Source: G963662905 sp963676415 (lineage in GTDB: Bacteria; Bacteroidota; Bacteroidia; Bacteroidales; WRLA01). From it: a stretch of DNA of 64,000 bases. A program made the position numbers and the translations under genes. Numbering within the stretch: position 1 is the stretch's first letter; the number at the start of each line of letters is the position of its first letter. The notes below the pieces were generated by a model. It ran no database searches. It was not told the DNA's origin and worked only from the letters and a program-made list of their open reading frames with translations. The stretch spans positions 2,852,001 through 2,916,000 of the forward strand of contig OY781097.1 in NCBI GenBank assembly GCA_963676415.1. The letters are read 5' to 3'. This document shows, piece after piece, positions 41,516-50,744 of the stretch.

Positions 41516-41884
41516 TCATTCTGAGTATTGCTGAATTTCTGCATCAGCCCAAAGATCTTCCAGTTTATAAAAATTTCGTTTATCCTTTTGGAATATATGT
41601 ACTACGATATCTGCATAGTCTAACAAAATCCATTCCGCATTGTTGTAGCCTTCCACAAACCAGGGGTCTTCCTTATATTGTTTTTTAACTACTTCATCCA
41701 CAAAATCGGCTATAGCACGGACTTGTACACTGGATTCGCCATGGCAAATAATAAAATAAGCGGAAACAGAATTTTCTATCTTACTGAAATCAAGTAGATT
41801 AATATCTATTCCCTGCTTTTCAGAAATAGCTTTGCATATGGTTTCAGCTCTTAATTTAGCTGATTCCAGCTTGTTTTTTTTCAT
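41516..41884 (-). CDS. rsfS: Ribosomal silencing factor RsfS
   Basis: It has 122 residues from the ATG at 41884; an upstream TTG at 41905 is less likely. Family motifs are DINLLDFSKIENSVSAYFII near 27, HGESSVQVRAIADFV and the C-terminal EWILLDYADIVVHIFQ. RsfS binds L14 and blocks subunit joining in starvation. It is the first gene of the operon and diverges from birA. A minus-strand TAATTTTG at 41925-41932 may be its promoter -7 element. Confidence 0.95.
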   Translation of the reverse strand: MKKNKLESAKLRAETICKAISEKQGIDINLLDFSKIENSVSAYFIICHGESSVQVRAIADFVDEVVKKQYKEDPWFVEGYNNAEWILLDYADIVVHIFQKDKRNFYKLEDLWADAEIQQYSE

Positions 41885-42002
41885 GTATTTTTTTTCGGTG
41901 AACAAATAATTATATGTTTTTCATCAAAATTATGGGATTTTTGCAAAATTAAGTAATTTTAGGGGATCGGCATTACTGCCACATTTACAGATACAATAAT
42001 TT

Positions 42003-42764
42003 ATGACGTTTTCTTATCCGGGCTTTTACTGGCATTATTATCATAAGAATCAATTGACCTCAACCAATGAGTGTATTCGCAACTTAAATGGATTTGGAAA
42101 GGAGGATATTGTTCTAAGCGCTCTGGAGCAAACAAAAGGGCGTGGACTGGACAAAAACTCATGGCACAGCAAGGCTGGAAAGAATGTTTTAATGAGCCTG
42201 GCTTTTAATCCGCTCCTCGACGAGGCTTCACGGCAGTTCGAAATCAGCACTGCAATTGCTTTGGGTGTGCTGGATGTGCTCAAAAGTTTTCTTCCGGAAC
42301 AGGATGATTTTTTTATTAAATGGCCCAATGATATTTATGCAGGAGATTATAAAATCTGCGGCATGCTTATCGAACATCAGTTGATCGGAACCTCGATTAA
42401 CCAAACAATAGCCGGTATCGGCCTGAACGTAAACCAGGATGATTTCCCTGATTTCCTGCCTAATCCTGTGTCGATGAAAATATTATCTGGCAGGGGATTT
42501 AATCCGGATGATGTCCTGTCGGGTACCATAAAGTTTATCTCAAAGCGTTTAATGGCACAAAGAAATGATGCAGAAGGACAGAAAGATGAATACCTGCAAA
42601 GCTTGTATCGTCGGGAAGGGTTTTGGCCATTTTTGTTTCAAAATGAGAAAATTATTGCCCGTATCAGTGGAATCGACCAATACGGGCAATTAGAGCTTCA
42701 AACGGAAAGCGGAAATTATATTACTGCTGCAATGAAAGAGATTAGCTATCTTATTTTTTCCTGA
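42003..42764 (+). CDS. birA: Biotin--[acetyl-CoA-carboxylase] ligase (no DNA-binding domain)
   Basis: It has 253 residues and activates biotin as biotinyl-AMP and transfers it to the biotin carboxyl carrier lysine. The biotinyl-AMP loop region is TKGRGLDKNSWHS near residue 40 and the conserved KWPNDIYAGDYKICGMLIE lies near 108. The GRGxxx loop has Leu-Asp where many enzymes have Arg. The N-terminal helix-turn-helix of E. coli BirA is absent, so it should not act as a repressor. It diverges from rsfS. Its 3' end overlaps the convergent SRPBCC gene by 19 bases. Confidence 0.94.
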   Translation: MTFSYPGFYWHYYHKNQLTSTNECIRNLNGFGKEDIVLSALEQTKGRGLDKNSWHSKAGKNVLMSLAFNPLLDEASRQFEISTAIALGVLDVLKSFLPEQDDFFIKWPNDIYAGDYKICGMLIEHQLIGTSINQTIAGIGLNVNQDDFPDFLPNPVSMKILSGRGFNPDDVLSGTIKFISKRLMAQRNDAEGQKDEYLQSLYRREGFWPFLFQNEKIIARISGIDQYGQLELQTESGNYITAAMKEISYLIFS

Positions 42765-43156
42765 GATATTTTTTGAAGGTCTTCAATCAGAAGATTAATA
42801 AAATTCATAAGCGGCCTTTTGGCCATCATGGCAATCATGCTGTTGAGCTGCGCATCCAATGCGATAAAAACTTCGGTTTCTTTTTCTGAAACAGAATCGA
42901 GCATTAAATCTATCCGGAGTGGTATTTTATTATGAGGCAATGAACAATAGCTCACTTTTTGGGCTGTTTGATGTTCGCTCATAAAGAGGTGCATATCCGT
43001 AACACCTTCTATAGTGAACGAACATTTTTCCCCTTCCGATTTCCAGTCTTTAATTTGAGGGGGTAGGAGTTTGCCGAAATTGTTGGGTTCGGCTACAAAT
43101 GCAGAAATTTGCGCTGCCGATTCTGCTATTATTTTTTTATTGCTATTGAGTTTCAT
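42746..43156 (-). CDS. SRPBCC-superfamily protein
   Basis: It has 136 residues with the START/SRPBCC layout: an N-terminal strand, helix (AAQISAFVAEPNNFGKLLPP), antiparallel strands (CSFTIEGVTDMHLFM, ETEVFIALDAQLN) and a long C-terminal helix (MNFINLLIEDLQKISQEK). Members bind hydrophobic ligands; the ligand is unknown. It lies six bases after the pyrE stop and is probably co-transcribed. It overlaps the birA 3' end. Confidence 0.75.
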   Translation of the reverse strand: MKLNSNKKIIAESAAQISAFVAEPNNFGKLLPPQIKDWKSEGEKCSFTIEGVTDMHLFMSEHQTAQKVSYCSLPHNKIPLRIDLMLDSVSEKETEVFIALDAQLNSMIAMMAKRPLMNFINLLIEDLQKISQEKIR

Positions 43157-43162
43157 CGGGTG

Positions 43163-43807
43163 TTATTTTCCCCAGTTTTCCGGGTTCTCACGCCAGTTGA
43201 TAAGGCTTTCGATATCAGCAGGAGTAACATAATTGTCTTCAACAGCCTGACGGATCATTGTGTCATAGTCGGAAAGGGTTAAATAGGGGCATTTGGCTTC
43301 TTTAAAGTGCTGGTCGGCAATTTTAAATCCATAAGTAAAAATTGCAACCAGTCCTTTGACATTGCATCCTGCATCCCGCAATGCTTCAACAGCTCTCAGG
43401 CTGCTGCCTCCGGTGCTGATCAGGTCTTCAATGAGCACAACACTCTGGCCTTGCTCAATTACGCCTTCTATTTGGTTGCCCAATCCATGTTTTTTCTCGC
43501 TCGCACGCACATAAACAAAGGGTAAGCCAAGTTCCTGTGCTACCAAGGCCCCCTGTGCAATACCACCTGTGGCAACGCCGGCAATTACATCAATATTACC
43601 ATATTCTTCATTGATTTGGCGAACAAATTCCTGACGAATATAGGTGCGGATTTTTGGGTAAGACAAAGTTTTGCGGTTATCGCAATAAATAGGTGATTTC
43701 CATCCCGATGCCCATGTAAAGGGTTTGTTCAGCTCAAGCTTTATTGCTTTGATCTGTAAAAGATATTTTGCTATAACCAATGCTGAATCAGATGTTTGTG
43801 TAGGCAT
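43163..43807 (-). CDS. pyrE: Orotate phosphoribosyltransferase
   Basis: It has 214 residues from the ATG at 43807; the longer frame has an unrelated extension. It joins orotate to PRPP to make OMP in pyrimidine synthesis. The PRPP-binding motif VVLIEDLISTGGSS is near residue 118, the flexible loop with ASEKKHG near 97, and the N-terminal FTWASGWKSPIYCDNRKTL is characteristic. No other pyr genes are adjacent. Confidence 0.97.
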   Translation of the reverse strand: MPTQTSDSALVIAKYLLQIKAIKLELNKPFTWASGWKSPIYCDNRKTLSYPKIRTYIRQEFVRQINEEYGNIDVIAGVATGGIAQGALVAQELGLPFVYVRASEKKHGLGNQIEGVIEQGQSVVLIEDLISTGGSSLRAVEALRDAGCNVKGLVAIFTYGFKIADQHFKEAKCPYLTLSDYDTMIRQAVEDNYVTPADIESLINWRENPENWGK

Positions 43808-44078
43808 TTTGCTGCTTTTTTTAAAATTAATTGTTTCTCCCTGTTTGAAAAATCTTTCATCGCGCAAATATAGCAATAATTCATTTTTCTTATCACTGCT
43901 TTATTGCAGAACAGGAACGAAACTAAGTCTTATAAACGAAGAATGCTTGTAGTCATTATTCTTAAGTGTATTTTAGAATAGTTTTAAATTTTTGTGCAAT
44001 TTCCACTGTCCTGAGAAATCCATCCGCAATATGATACGCCATAATGACTATTTTTGCAAATATCAAAAGCCTGAAATT

Positions 44079-44537
44079 ATGGAAAGAATAGCTGTTTTCC
44101 CCGGATCTTTTGATCCGATAACCATTGGACATGAGTCTGTTGTTATGCGTGCCCTGCCACTTTTTGATAAGATTATCCTGGCCATAGGAGAGAACAGCAG
44201 CAAGCATAATTTTTTCCCAATCGAACAGCGAAAGGAATGGATCAGGATAATTTTTAAAGATTACCCTCAGGTTGATGTGCAGGTTTATTCGGGGCTTACC
44301 ATCGATTATTGCAAAAGGGTGGGCGCCGGTTTTTTGCTGCGGGGCTTGCGCACTTCTGCCGATTTCGAATTTGAACGGAGCATCGGACAAACAAACCGTA
44401 AACTCAACAGCGCAGTGGAAACAATTTTTATGCTGACTTTGCCTGAACATACGTTTATTAGTTCTTCTGTCGTTAGAGATATTGTAAAACACGGCGGTGA
44501 TGCCACCCCGTTTGTACCGAATGCTGTTCAACTCTGA
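44079..44537 (+). CDS. coaD: Pantetheine-phosphate adenylyltransferase
   Basis: It has 152 residues and makes dephospho-CoA from 4'-phosphopantetheine and ATP. It opens with MERIAVFPGSFDPITIGHES, containing the nucleotidyltransferase T/HIGH site, which sets the start at 44079. It also has GLRTSADFEFER near 87 and the C-terminal ISSSVVRDIVKHGGD. TATTTTTG about 30 bases upstream fits the -7 consensus. The next gene starts 11 bases after its stop. Confidence 0.97.
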   Translation: MERIAVFPGSFDPITIGHESVVMRALPLFDKIILAIGENSSKHNFFPIEQRKEWIRIIFKDYPQVDVQVYSGLTIDYCKRVGAGFLLRGLRTSADFEFERSIGQTNRKLNSAVETIFMLTLPEHTFISSSVVRDIVKHGGDATPFVPNAVQL

Positions 44538-44547
44538 TACAATTTGC

Positions 44548-45999
44548 ATGCGAACATTCTTTTTAATTTTTTTAATTTCCAACTCCCTAACTCTTGCCGC
44601 TCAGCAGTACGTAACTGTTCAGGGCTCCATTATAGGCGCTGACAATAGGCAAGTTAGTTTATACTTGATGCATAACTATTTAACTGATAGCCTGCAACCC
44701 CTTGATCAACAAAGAGCCGATGAAAATGATCGTTTTTATTTTCGTTTCCCCTTAAAACAAGTACGCGAATGTGTGTTCGAATGCGGTTTCCAACGTGCAT
44801 TTTTTTTTGTAGAACCCGGTAAAAATTATGAGCTTACCATAGAAGGTTTTAGTTATAACGATCAGCATAATTATTTTTTAAACCCTCAATTTCTGCGATT
44901 CAAATTGAGCGAATCGGGAGGGCTGGATACGCTTAATGATGCGGCGGGAAGTTTTTCTTTTCATTGTGCGCAGTATATTGATGCCTATTTACCGGAGATA
45001 TACCGGCAACGACAGTTAGGTTATCTGGATACATTGATGTTGCTTGCTGATACTTTAAATACTTATGGGAAAGGTTTTTTGCAGAGTTTTTATCGATATC
45101 ATGCAGCAGCATATACAAATGATAGCCGCACTCATTCCCGCCAGCGTATTTTTAAGGAATATATTGATGACCGGGATGTTTTGTATAACAATCCCGCCTA
45201 TATGGATTTTTTCTGTGGATTTTTTGAAAAACGGCTGATATCGGGTTCAGGCCCCCTTGATGCCTATGCATTGGAACCGGCGATTAATCAAAGCCGTGAT
45301 TTTCGTGCTTTAATGGATACGCTGGGACGCGATACACTTCTGCGCAACGAAAAAATCAGGGAACTCGCTTTTTTGTGCAATTTCAACGATCTTTACAATT
45401 TTCCGCGTTTTAGAAAAGATGCCCTGATTGAAATCTTGCAGCAAATGAGTGGTCAATCCGATTTTAAAGAACATCGCGAAGCGGCAGCATCTTTTATATA
45501 TAACCATCGGCGTTTTGGAATCGGCGCGGATGCACCATCGCTAAAAGGTGTTGATTGCCAGGGGAATATATTTGATGCAGATACGCTCGATCATAAATAC
45601 GTGATTGTTAGTTTCGTGAAATTATGGTGTCAGAAGTGCCTGAGCGATATAAAACTGATTGATAAAATGATTGCGCCCTACCGCGACGAAATGGAATTGC
45701 TTGTTGTATCGCTTGATGATGATCCGGATGCGCGTGCGTGGTTATGCCGAAATTATGGCTCTTTGGGCACAATAGTTTATGTTGGTGCCAATGCTGGTTT
45801 TGTGAGAGACTGGCAGGTGAAGTCTTTTCCAATGAATGTAATTTTGGATGCTGATGGCAGGTTTTTGCGTTATCCGGCCAGTCAGCCTTTAGAAGGTCTT
45901 GAGCTGGAGCTTGCACCGATTTTCAGGCAAATTCAGAAAGAACGGGCTGCCCGTAAGAAAAAAAAGCTGTTTGTGCCTGAAGGTTTGCAAAAGTATTAG
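44548..45999 (+). CDS. Secreted thioredoxin-like (TlpA-type) protein
   Basis: It has 483 residues from the ATG at 44548, which opens a signal peptide ending LTLAAQ. A beta-rich N-terminal region (GSIIGADNRQVSLYLMHNYL) and a helical middle precede a TlpA/AhpC-type thioredoxin fold from about residue 345. The active site is WCQKC (about residues 371-375), followed by cis-Pro FPMNVILDADG. The tail is basic (RAARKKKK). It resembles Bacteroidota periplasmic disulfide oxidoreductases. It probably shares a transcript with coaD. Confidence 0.85.
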   Translation: MRTFFLIFLISNSLTLAAQQYVTVQGSIIGADNRQVSLYLMHNYLTDSLQPLDQQRADENDRFYFRFPLKQVRECVFECGFQRAFFFVEPGKNYELTIEGFSYNDQHNYFLNPQFLRFKLSESGGLDTLNDAAGSFSFHCAQYIDAYLPEIYRQRQLGYLDTLMLLADTLNTYGKGFLQSFYRYHAAAYTNDSRTHSRQRIFKEYIDDRDVLYNNPAYMDFFCGFFEKRLISGSGPLDAYALEPAINQSRDFRALMDTLGRDTLLRNEKIRELAFLCNFNDLYNFPRFRKDALIEILQQMSGQSDFKEHREAAASFIYNHRRFGIGADAPSLKGVDCQGNIFDADTLDHKYVIVSFVKLWCQKCLSDIKLIDKMIAPYRDEMELLVVSLDDDPDARAWLCRNYGSLGTIVYVGANAGFVRDWQVKSFPMNVILDADGRFLRYPASQPLEGLELELAPIFRQIQKERAARKKKKLFVPEGLQKY

Positions 46000-46024
46000 G
46001 CAAAATTTTGTCACTTCGCAGGCT

Positions 46025-46567
46025 TTATTCCCCCGGATTTTCAAAAATGCTGAAATTCACTTTTCCGTATTTCCTGTGCTCACGGAATCCTTTGAGCTTT
46101 ATTGCGCCCCACTTTTCAGGATGCTCCACAATAAGCCAGCCTCCTTTGTTGAGCATATTTCGTTCCATGATTATTTGGGGTATCATGTCGAACTGGTCCA
46201 TGTCGTATGGAGGGTCTGCGAAGATGAGGTCGTAACTTTTTTTGATGCGTTTCAGAAAAACAAAGACATTGGAGCGTATCGGGCGTATATTTTTAAAGCC
46301 CAATTCTTTAGCCGTTTGTTCGACATACCGTATGCAGCGGGCATTGATATCAACGCTGTCAATATTTCCTGCCTGCCGTGATGCCAGTTCATAACTGATG
46401 TTTCCGGTTCCGGTGAATAAATCCAAACAGTCAAGATCTTTAATATCAAGATGGTTGCCAATAATGTTAAACAAGCTTTCTTTTGCGATGTCTGTTGTGG
46501 GGCGCACCGGAAGGCTTTTTGGGGGATAAATCCGTCGTGATTTGTGTGAGCCGCTGATTATACGCAT
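46025..46567 (-). CDS. rsmD: 16S rRNA (guanine(966)-N2)-methyltransferase RsmD
   Basis: It has 180 residues. N-terminal MRIISGSHKSRRI and RPTTDIAKESLFNII are diagnostic for RsmD. The SAM-binding motif LDLFTGTGNISYELASR lies near residue 47 and the catalytic DPPY in LIFADPPYD near 116. It methylates G966 of 16S rRNA in the 30S subunit. Its start overlaps the end of the DUF3822 gene by ten bases. Confidence 0.96.
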   Translation of the reverse strand: MRIISGSHKSRRIYPPKSLPVRPTTDIAKESLFNIIGNHLDIKDLDCLDLFTGTGNISYELASRQAGNIDSVDINARCIRYVEQTAKELGFKNIRPIRSNVFVFLKRIKKSYDLIFADPPYDMDQFDMIPQIIMERNMLNKGGWLIVEHPEKWGAIKLKGFREHRKYGKVNFSIFENPGE

Positions 46568-47439
46568 GTTGCCGAGTTGAGAAGGGAGAAATACAGATGA
46601 TCAGGAATTTCATCAAAAAAGTAGGCATATTTCATTGTGTCGTTTCTTTTGATGAAATCCGAGTAGCGGACATATTTTTCTAACATTTTGTGCAAATTGC
46701 TGTTGCGCATTATGTCCCCACTCAGGAAAATTTTATCTTTTTCGGGATCAAGATGGTGCTGCTCAAAAACAAAGAGAATGAAATAAATAAAATCTTCTTT
46801 GCTTTGATAACTGAAACTATTGGAGAAAATGAGTTTTTTCTGATCGAAGATGATCATATCAAAGCTACGGTTGCGCACATTCACAAAAATGTTTTTTTGA
46901 AATGAATTTGCTGGAAGATATTTATGGATGTTGTCGCATAGGTTGGTAATATGATGCCGGTATGATGCACGCCCTTCAAAGAGGTTTGCGTTCAATTGCA
47001 TGATATCAGGGTCTTCGGCGTATAGGTTGTGGATTTCCCCTGTCAGAACAGAATCAGAGCGGATGTTTTTCTGCTCTTCCACAGTGCAAACGGTCTCAAA
47101 GGCTTTGTTTTTATATTGCTCATCATAAAAAGCTTTGGGGATCAATGTGTTTTCCGACAAAGCATCCATAAAGAGTATCTTGTTGAAATAGAGTTTGGAT
47201 AAACTGTGTTGTTTCCAAAAGGGCATAAATGATTCTGCAATTTGGCGGGCATTATGTATGCCGTTTGATTGCAGGCTACAGCGCACCAAGGCTTTGTGCT
47301 TTTTCTGTTGGTGATCGAATACAGAAAAAGAAAATCCATCCTTATCAAAAAGGATGGATAATATAAAATCTTGATGCTGAGGATATTTCAGGCTTTCATC
47401 CTGACGGTTAACCAGCTCGTGAAGCCGTCTTTCCTCCAT
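46558..47439 (-). CDS. DUF3822 family protein
   Basis: It has 293 residues with no signal or membrane segment. The sequence has the actin/ASKHA-like look of DUF3822: an N-terminal strand pair around DFILSILFDKDGFSFSVFD, a matching second half around IIFDQKKLIFSNSFSYQSKE, and a C-terminal DKIFLSGDI strand-loop. Role unknown. In Bacteroidota it is often next to rsmD, as here. Confidence 0.8.
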   Translation of the reverse strand: MEERRLHELVNRQDESLKYPQHQDFILSILFDKDGFSFSVFDHQQKKHKALVRCSLQSNGIHNARQIAESFMPFWKQHSLSKLYFNKILFMDALSENTLIPKAFYDEQYKNKAFETVCTVEEQKNIRSDSVLTGEIHNLYAEDPDIMQLNANLFEGRASYRHHITNLCDNIHKYLPANSFQKNIFVNVRNRSFDMIIFDQKKLIFSNSFSYQSKEDFIYFILFVFEQHHLDPEKDKIFLSGDIMRNSNLHKMLEKYVRYSDFIKRNDTMKYAYFFDEIPDHLYFSLLNSATCV

Positions 47440-47444
47440 AGCTT

Positions 47445-48044
47445 TTATTCCCAGTTACCATCAGTAGAAACTTCCTCCATCGACCCGACTTTCAGTCCGG
47501 GATATTTGTCAATGGAAGTTGCTTTGTCGTTGAGGTTAATGACCAACTGCTCATCGAGTCCGTAGAGAATATCGTTGTTCAGGGCTTTAACTTCAAATAC
47601 AGTTACTTCATAACCGCCTTTGTTAATGGTGCCCGCATCAATATCAAATCTTTTTTTGTTTGGGGCAAAAGGTATTATTGCCAAATCAGCAGCTTTGAAG
47701 TTTTTGTGATGCTTGAAAAGTGAGTCAATAGCCGAAACAAAACCAATCGTATCCTTAATGGAGCGGGTGAAGGTTGTATCTTCCGGATCTGGAATCATTT
47801 TGACAACCGGAATCTGGAAAGTATCCAAAAACATAATAAGTGTGTCAAAATCAGAAGCATAAGCTTGGTTTGCCATTTTAAATACCCGTTGTCCGTCACG
47901 GATATCTTTCAGGCGTTGAATAACTTCTGCGTAGCGAAGGTCTTTTTGCTTATTGAAGCGAACCGGCGTCATTACGCTTTCATAAATCATGTAAACAAGG
48001 GCTACAATGATAACTGTAAGGACTAATTTGATGACAATTTTCAT
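47445..48044 (-). CDS. Conserved single-pass membrane protein, function unknown
   Basis: It has 199 residues. One N-terminal membrane helix (about 4-21) is followed by a soluble extracytoplasmic part. It opens with a helix rich in charged residues (YAEVIQRLKDIRDGQRVFKM) and continues with beta structure ending at SMEEVSTDGNWE. The pattern (TM, then KDIRDGQ) resembles pilin-like or Bacteroidota envelope proteins, but I cannot name a family. It lies five bases before the DUF3822 gene, so it is likely the first gene of the DUF3822-rsmD unit. Confidence 0.75.
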   Translation of the reverse strand: MKIVIKLVLTVIIVALVYMIYESVMTPVRFNKQKDLRYAEVIQRLKDIRDGQRVFKMANQAYASDFDTLIMFLDTFQIPVVKMIPDPEDTTFTRSIKDTIGFVSAIDSLFKHHKNFKAADLAIIPFAPNKKRFDIDAGTINKGGYEVTVFEVKALNNDILYGLDEQLVINLNDKATSIDKYPGLKVGSMEEVSTDGNWE

Positions 48045-48161
48045 GCTGAATAGTTTTTTGTGCAGTGCAAAAATAAAATATTTTGAAGAAATAAAAACTC
48101 TTTTTCGACCTCAAAAATAATTTAGTATCCTAATAAATAATCTAATGTCTATGTCAAGTGG

Positions 48162-49409
48162 CTAAAAAGAATACATTACTGCCATATGGATTCGGATATT
48201 ACTTGGATTTTCATCCAAATAAGATGTTTCATTACCTGATGTTTTATAATAACGGTAAGTCGCGGTACATATTTCGGTTTCCATTAAAAAACTTAAAGGG
48301 CCGGTGGCATAAGTTAGCCTTGGACTTATACGCCATAAATTTTCAATGTTTTGGCCAAGCATATAAACTGTACTTTCCTCCGGGAACGGGCTGTCAATTA
48401 TTTGGGCATATCCTGCAAAAATTCCGGGATTCAGATGCTCAAAACGGGTTTGGATATCAATCCAACCGCTTGCCTGAGCAATATTGGTGTAACGAACCGA
48501 TGCTGTTTCCGTATCCGTGATTTCTTCATAATAGCCGCCCATGATCAGGTGGTCGTTCAGGTTTTCGCCATAAATGCCCTGAACTTTTACTTCCCATTTT
48601 TCAAAAGTGAATTTTCCAAAGGCAATGGCCGCCAAACTGTTGATTTTTTCATCTGTTTTATAATCTTCAATTGTTTTTAAACGGGGTTTCAGGCTTTTAA
48701 AGTCCACCCCAAATCCAAAACGGTGCATGCCCGGTGTAAACTGAAACTGCAAATGCAAATTGGGAATGGCTGCATTGCGCAGATATTTGTAACTTCTCCC
48801 ATCGGGGCCGATACTGGCAAAATCGCGTTGATTATAAGCTACGGCGATTAAATGTGCATTTTTGATGAATTCCCATTCGGCCCGTACCTGTGGGTTGCGG
48901 CTAAAACTGCGGAAAGGTGCGCCGGTGTTCAAGGCCAGGACTTTTGGTGCTACGCGTATTACGTCCATGGGCGACCAATATTGCCCGATCAGGAAACTGC
49001 TGCGTTCCCACTGAAGTTTTGCCCAGGCATGGCGCAAACGAAATGTATTGTTGGCCGTATTTGACGGCCCAGAAAAATCACCTTCGAGCAAACCTGTCGT
49101 TTTGGCGCCCATTAAATCAGGGCCGCTTATTTTTCCGCTCAGGCGTGATGTCATTGCATATTGATTGAAACCCGGACTTGCGTTAATGTCATCGCCATTT
49201 GGGTCGTATTCCGGTGCAAGGGGGTAAAACAGGAAAAAACCTTCACGGCTTTCCAAATTCTGGCGTGTGTCAAAAGCCAGGTCGCCTTTTATAAAACCAC
49301 TAAATGTAATGCCGAATTTTTTTTTCTCTTCATCTTGTGCTTTAAGCGTGGATAATGAGCTAATCATTAGTAATAGCAGGATTGGGTAGATAATAGTTTT
49401 TTTAACCAT
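48162..49409 (-). CDS. Outer-membrane porin-like beta-barrel protein
   Basis: It has 415 residues from the ATG at 49409 (MVKKTIIYPILLLLMISSLS...KAQ signal); ATG at 49424 is also possible. The body is barrel-like with many amphipathic strands, including FGITFSGFIKGDLAFDTRQ at the N-terminus, and ends HMAVMYSF with a terminal Phe. Conserved RLRHAWAKLQWERSSFLIGQ near residue 128 resembles DcaP-like porins; the substrate is unknown. The start overlaps the stop of the upstream HSDR_N gene. Confidence 0.82.
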   Translation of the reverse strand: MVKKTIIYPILLLLMISSLSTLKAQDEEKKKFGITFSGFIKGDLAFDTRQNLESREGFFLFYPLAPEYDPNGDDINASPGFNQYAMTSRLSGKISGPDLMGAKTTGLLEGDFSGPSNTANNTFRLRHAWAKLQWERSSFLIGQYWSPMDVIRVAPKVLALNTGAPFRSFSRNPQVRAEWEFIKNAHLIAVAYNQRDFASIGPDGRSYKYLRNAAIPNLHLQFQFTPGMHRFGFGVDFKSLKPRLKTIEDYKTDEKINSLAAIAFGKFTFEKWEVKVQGIYGENLNDHLIMGGYYEEITDTETASVRYTNIAQASGWIDIQTRFEHLNPGIFAGYAQIIDSPFPEESTVYMLGQNIENLWRISPRLTYATGPLSFLMETEICTATYRYYKTSGNETSYLDENPSNIRIHMAVMYSF

Positions 49410-49848
49410 TTTGATTAATTTCATGGTATTTGGGGATTTCATTAATAAATTCAGAGCTGTTTGTTTTGTGGTTGATATGTGCGCAAAAATATTCTTTGCC
49501 ATTGGTAATGACCAGCCACGGAGCCTTGAGCTGCATATTGTATCGCGATGCCTGCCCAAAAACCTTGTCGCTCAGCTTAATTTCCGGTGCTTTGCATTCG
49601 ATTACCATCAGTACGTCCTTTTGGGTATTATACACCCGGATATCGGTACGGCTCTTTTTATAATGTCCTTTCACTTCATTTTCAATACTGATCAGCCCGG
49701 CGGGATATTTTTTCTGATGGATCAAATAATCAACGAAAACCTGACGTACCCATTCTTCGGGTGTCAGTACTACAAATTTACGGCGAACCGGGTCGAAAAT
49801 TTCTTTCCGGCCATTGTAAATACGTGTTTTAATGCGGCTTTCATTCAT
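49402..49848 (-). CDS. HSDR_N-domain protein (type I restriction R-subunit N-terminal-like nuclease fold)
   Basis: It has 148 residues. The small PD-(D/E)XK-type fold shows Glu in ISIENEVKG near 56, RTDIRVYN near 67 and the core IECKAPE near 84. Then comes QASRYNMQLKAPWLVITNG, typical of HSDR_N_2. No helicase, HsdM or HsdS is near, so it is not a restriction system. Stand-alone copies like this are common core genes in Bacteroidota with no proven role. It overlaps the start of the porin gene. Confidence 0.88.
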   Translation of the reverse strand: MNESRIKTRIYNGRKEIFDPVRRKFVVLTPEEWVRQVFVDYLIHQKKYPAGLISIENEVKGHYKKSRTDIRVYNTQKDVLMVIECKAPEIKLSDKVFGQASRYNMQLKAPWLVITNGKEYFCAHINHKTNSSEFINEIPKYHEINQNG

Positions 49849-49946
49849 AATCTGCCTCTCTAAGGAGCGGCAAAATTACTTAAATGCATGGTTTGTCAAA
49901 GGGTTTTTCGTATTAAGAAGCATTATAGCATGCTGATGTAATTTTG

Positions 49947-49954
49947 TATTTTTG
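49947..49954 (+). promoter_or_regulatory. -7 element upstream of amn
   Basis: TATTTTTG fits TAnnTTTG and lies 17 bases before the ATG at 49971. No convincing -33 TTTG at 19 bp was found. Confidence 0.5.
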
Positions 49955-49970
49955 CACAAAATTTATTGAT

Positions 49971-50744
49971 ATGAAAAGCAAGCAGGAAATTGTTGAAAAC
50001 TGGCTGCCCCGATATACCGGACTGGCACTGGAAGAATTTGGCCAATACATATTATTAACTAATTTTTCACGCTACCTTGATATTTTTGCCGAGCAGCAAG
50101 GAGTACAGATTAAGGATAAAAAAGTAAGTATGCCTGCTGTTACTTCAGGAAATATCAGTATGATCAATTTTGGAATGGGCAGTGCCAATGCTGCAACGAT
50201 TATGGATTTGCTGATGGCCATTCATCCCAAGGCAGTATTATTTCTTGGAAAATGCGGCGGCCTGAAAAAGAAAAACGAGCTGGGCGATTTGATTCTTCCC
50301 ATTGCAGCCATCCGTGGCGAAGGTACTTCCAACGATTATTTGCCGCCGGATGTTCCTGCGTTGCCGGCCTTTAGTTTGCAAAAAGCGATTTCGGCATCGG
50401 TTTCCGAACATGGCCTTGATTACTGGACCGGAACAGTTTTTACTACAAACCGCCGCGTTTGGGAATGGGATACCAAATTCAAAGAAAGTTTGCGTGCCAC
50501 ACGCTCCATGGCAATTGATATGGAAACGGCAACGCTTTTCGTGGTCGGATTTGCCAATGAAATCCCAACAGGGGCTTTATTGTTGGTTTCCGATCAGCCC
50601 ATGATCCCCGATGGTGTAAAAACCCAAGCTAGCGATAAAGCTGTGGATATCAGCTATACAGAAAACCATGTGATCATCGGTATTGATTCGCTACAGCAAT
50701 TGGCCGAAAACAGGATTGCAGTAAAGCACCTGCGCTTCGATTAA
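49971..50744 (+). CDS. amn: AMP nucleosidase
   Basis: It has 257 residues from the ATG at 49971. It belongs to the purine-nucleoside phosphorylase superfamily and hydrolyses AMP to adenine and ribose-5-phosphate. Motifs seen are FGMGSANAATIMDLL near 63, FLGKCGGLKKKNELGDL near 84 and AIDMETATLF near 181, with the catalytic Asp in VSDQPM near 204. It lacks the N-terminal regulatory domain of E. coli Amn, as is usual in Bacteroidota. The 3' end overlaps rimO by four bases. Confidence 0.92.
   Translation: MKSKQEIVENWLPRYTGLALEEFGQYILLTNFSRYLDIFAEQQGVQIKDKKVSMPAVTSGNISMINFGMGSANAATIMDLLMAIHPKAVLFLGKCGGLKKKNELGDLILPIAAIRGEGTSNDYLPPDVPALPAFSLQKAISASVSEHGLDYWTGTVFTTNRRVWEWDTKFKESLRATRSMAIDMETATLFVVGFANEIPTGALLLVSDQPMIPDGVKTQASDKAVDISYTENHVIIGIDSLQQLAENRIAVKHLRFD

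Noticed and set aside
43962..44582. 206-residue minus-strand frame opposite coaD
   Set aside because: It lies entirely opposite the well-identified coaD gene and lacks any motif.
49402..49848. Type I restriction system
   Set aside because: Only the small HSDR_N nuclease-like domain is present. No helicase, methyltransferase or specificity gene is nearby, and stand-alone copies are ordinary in this phylum.
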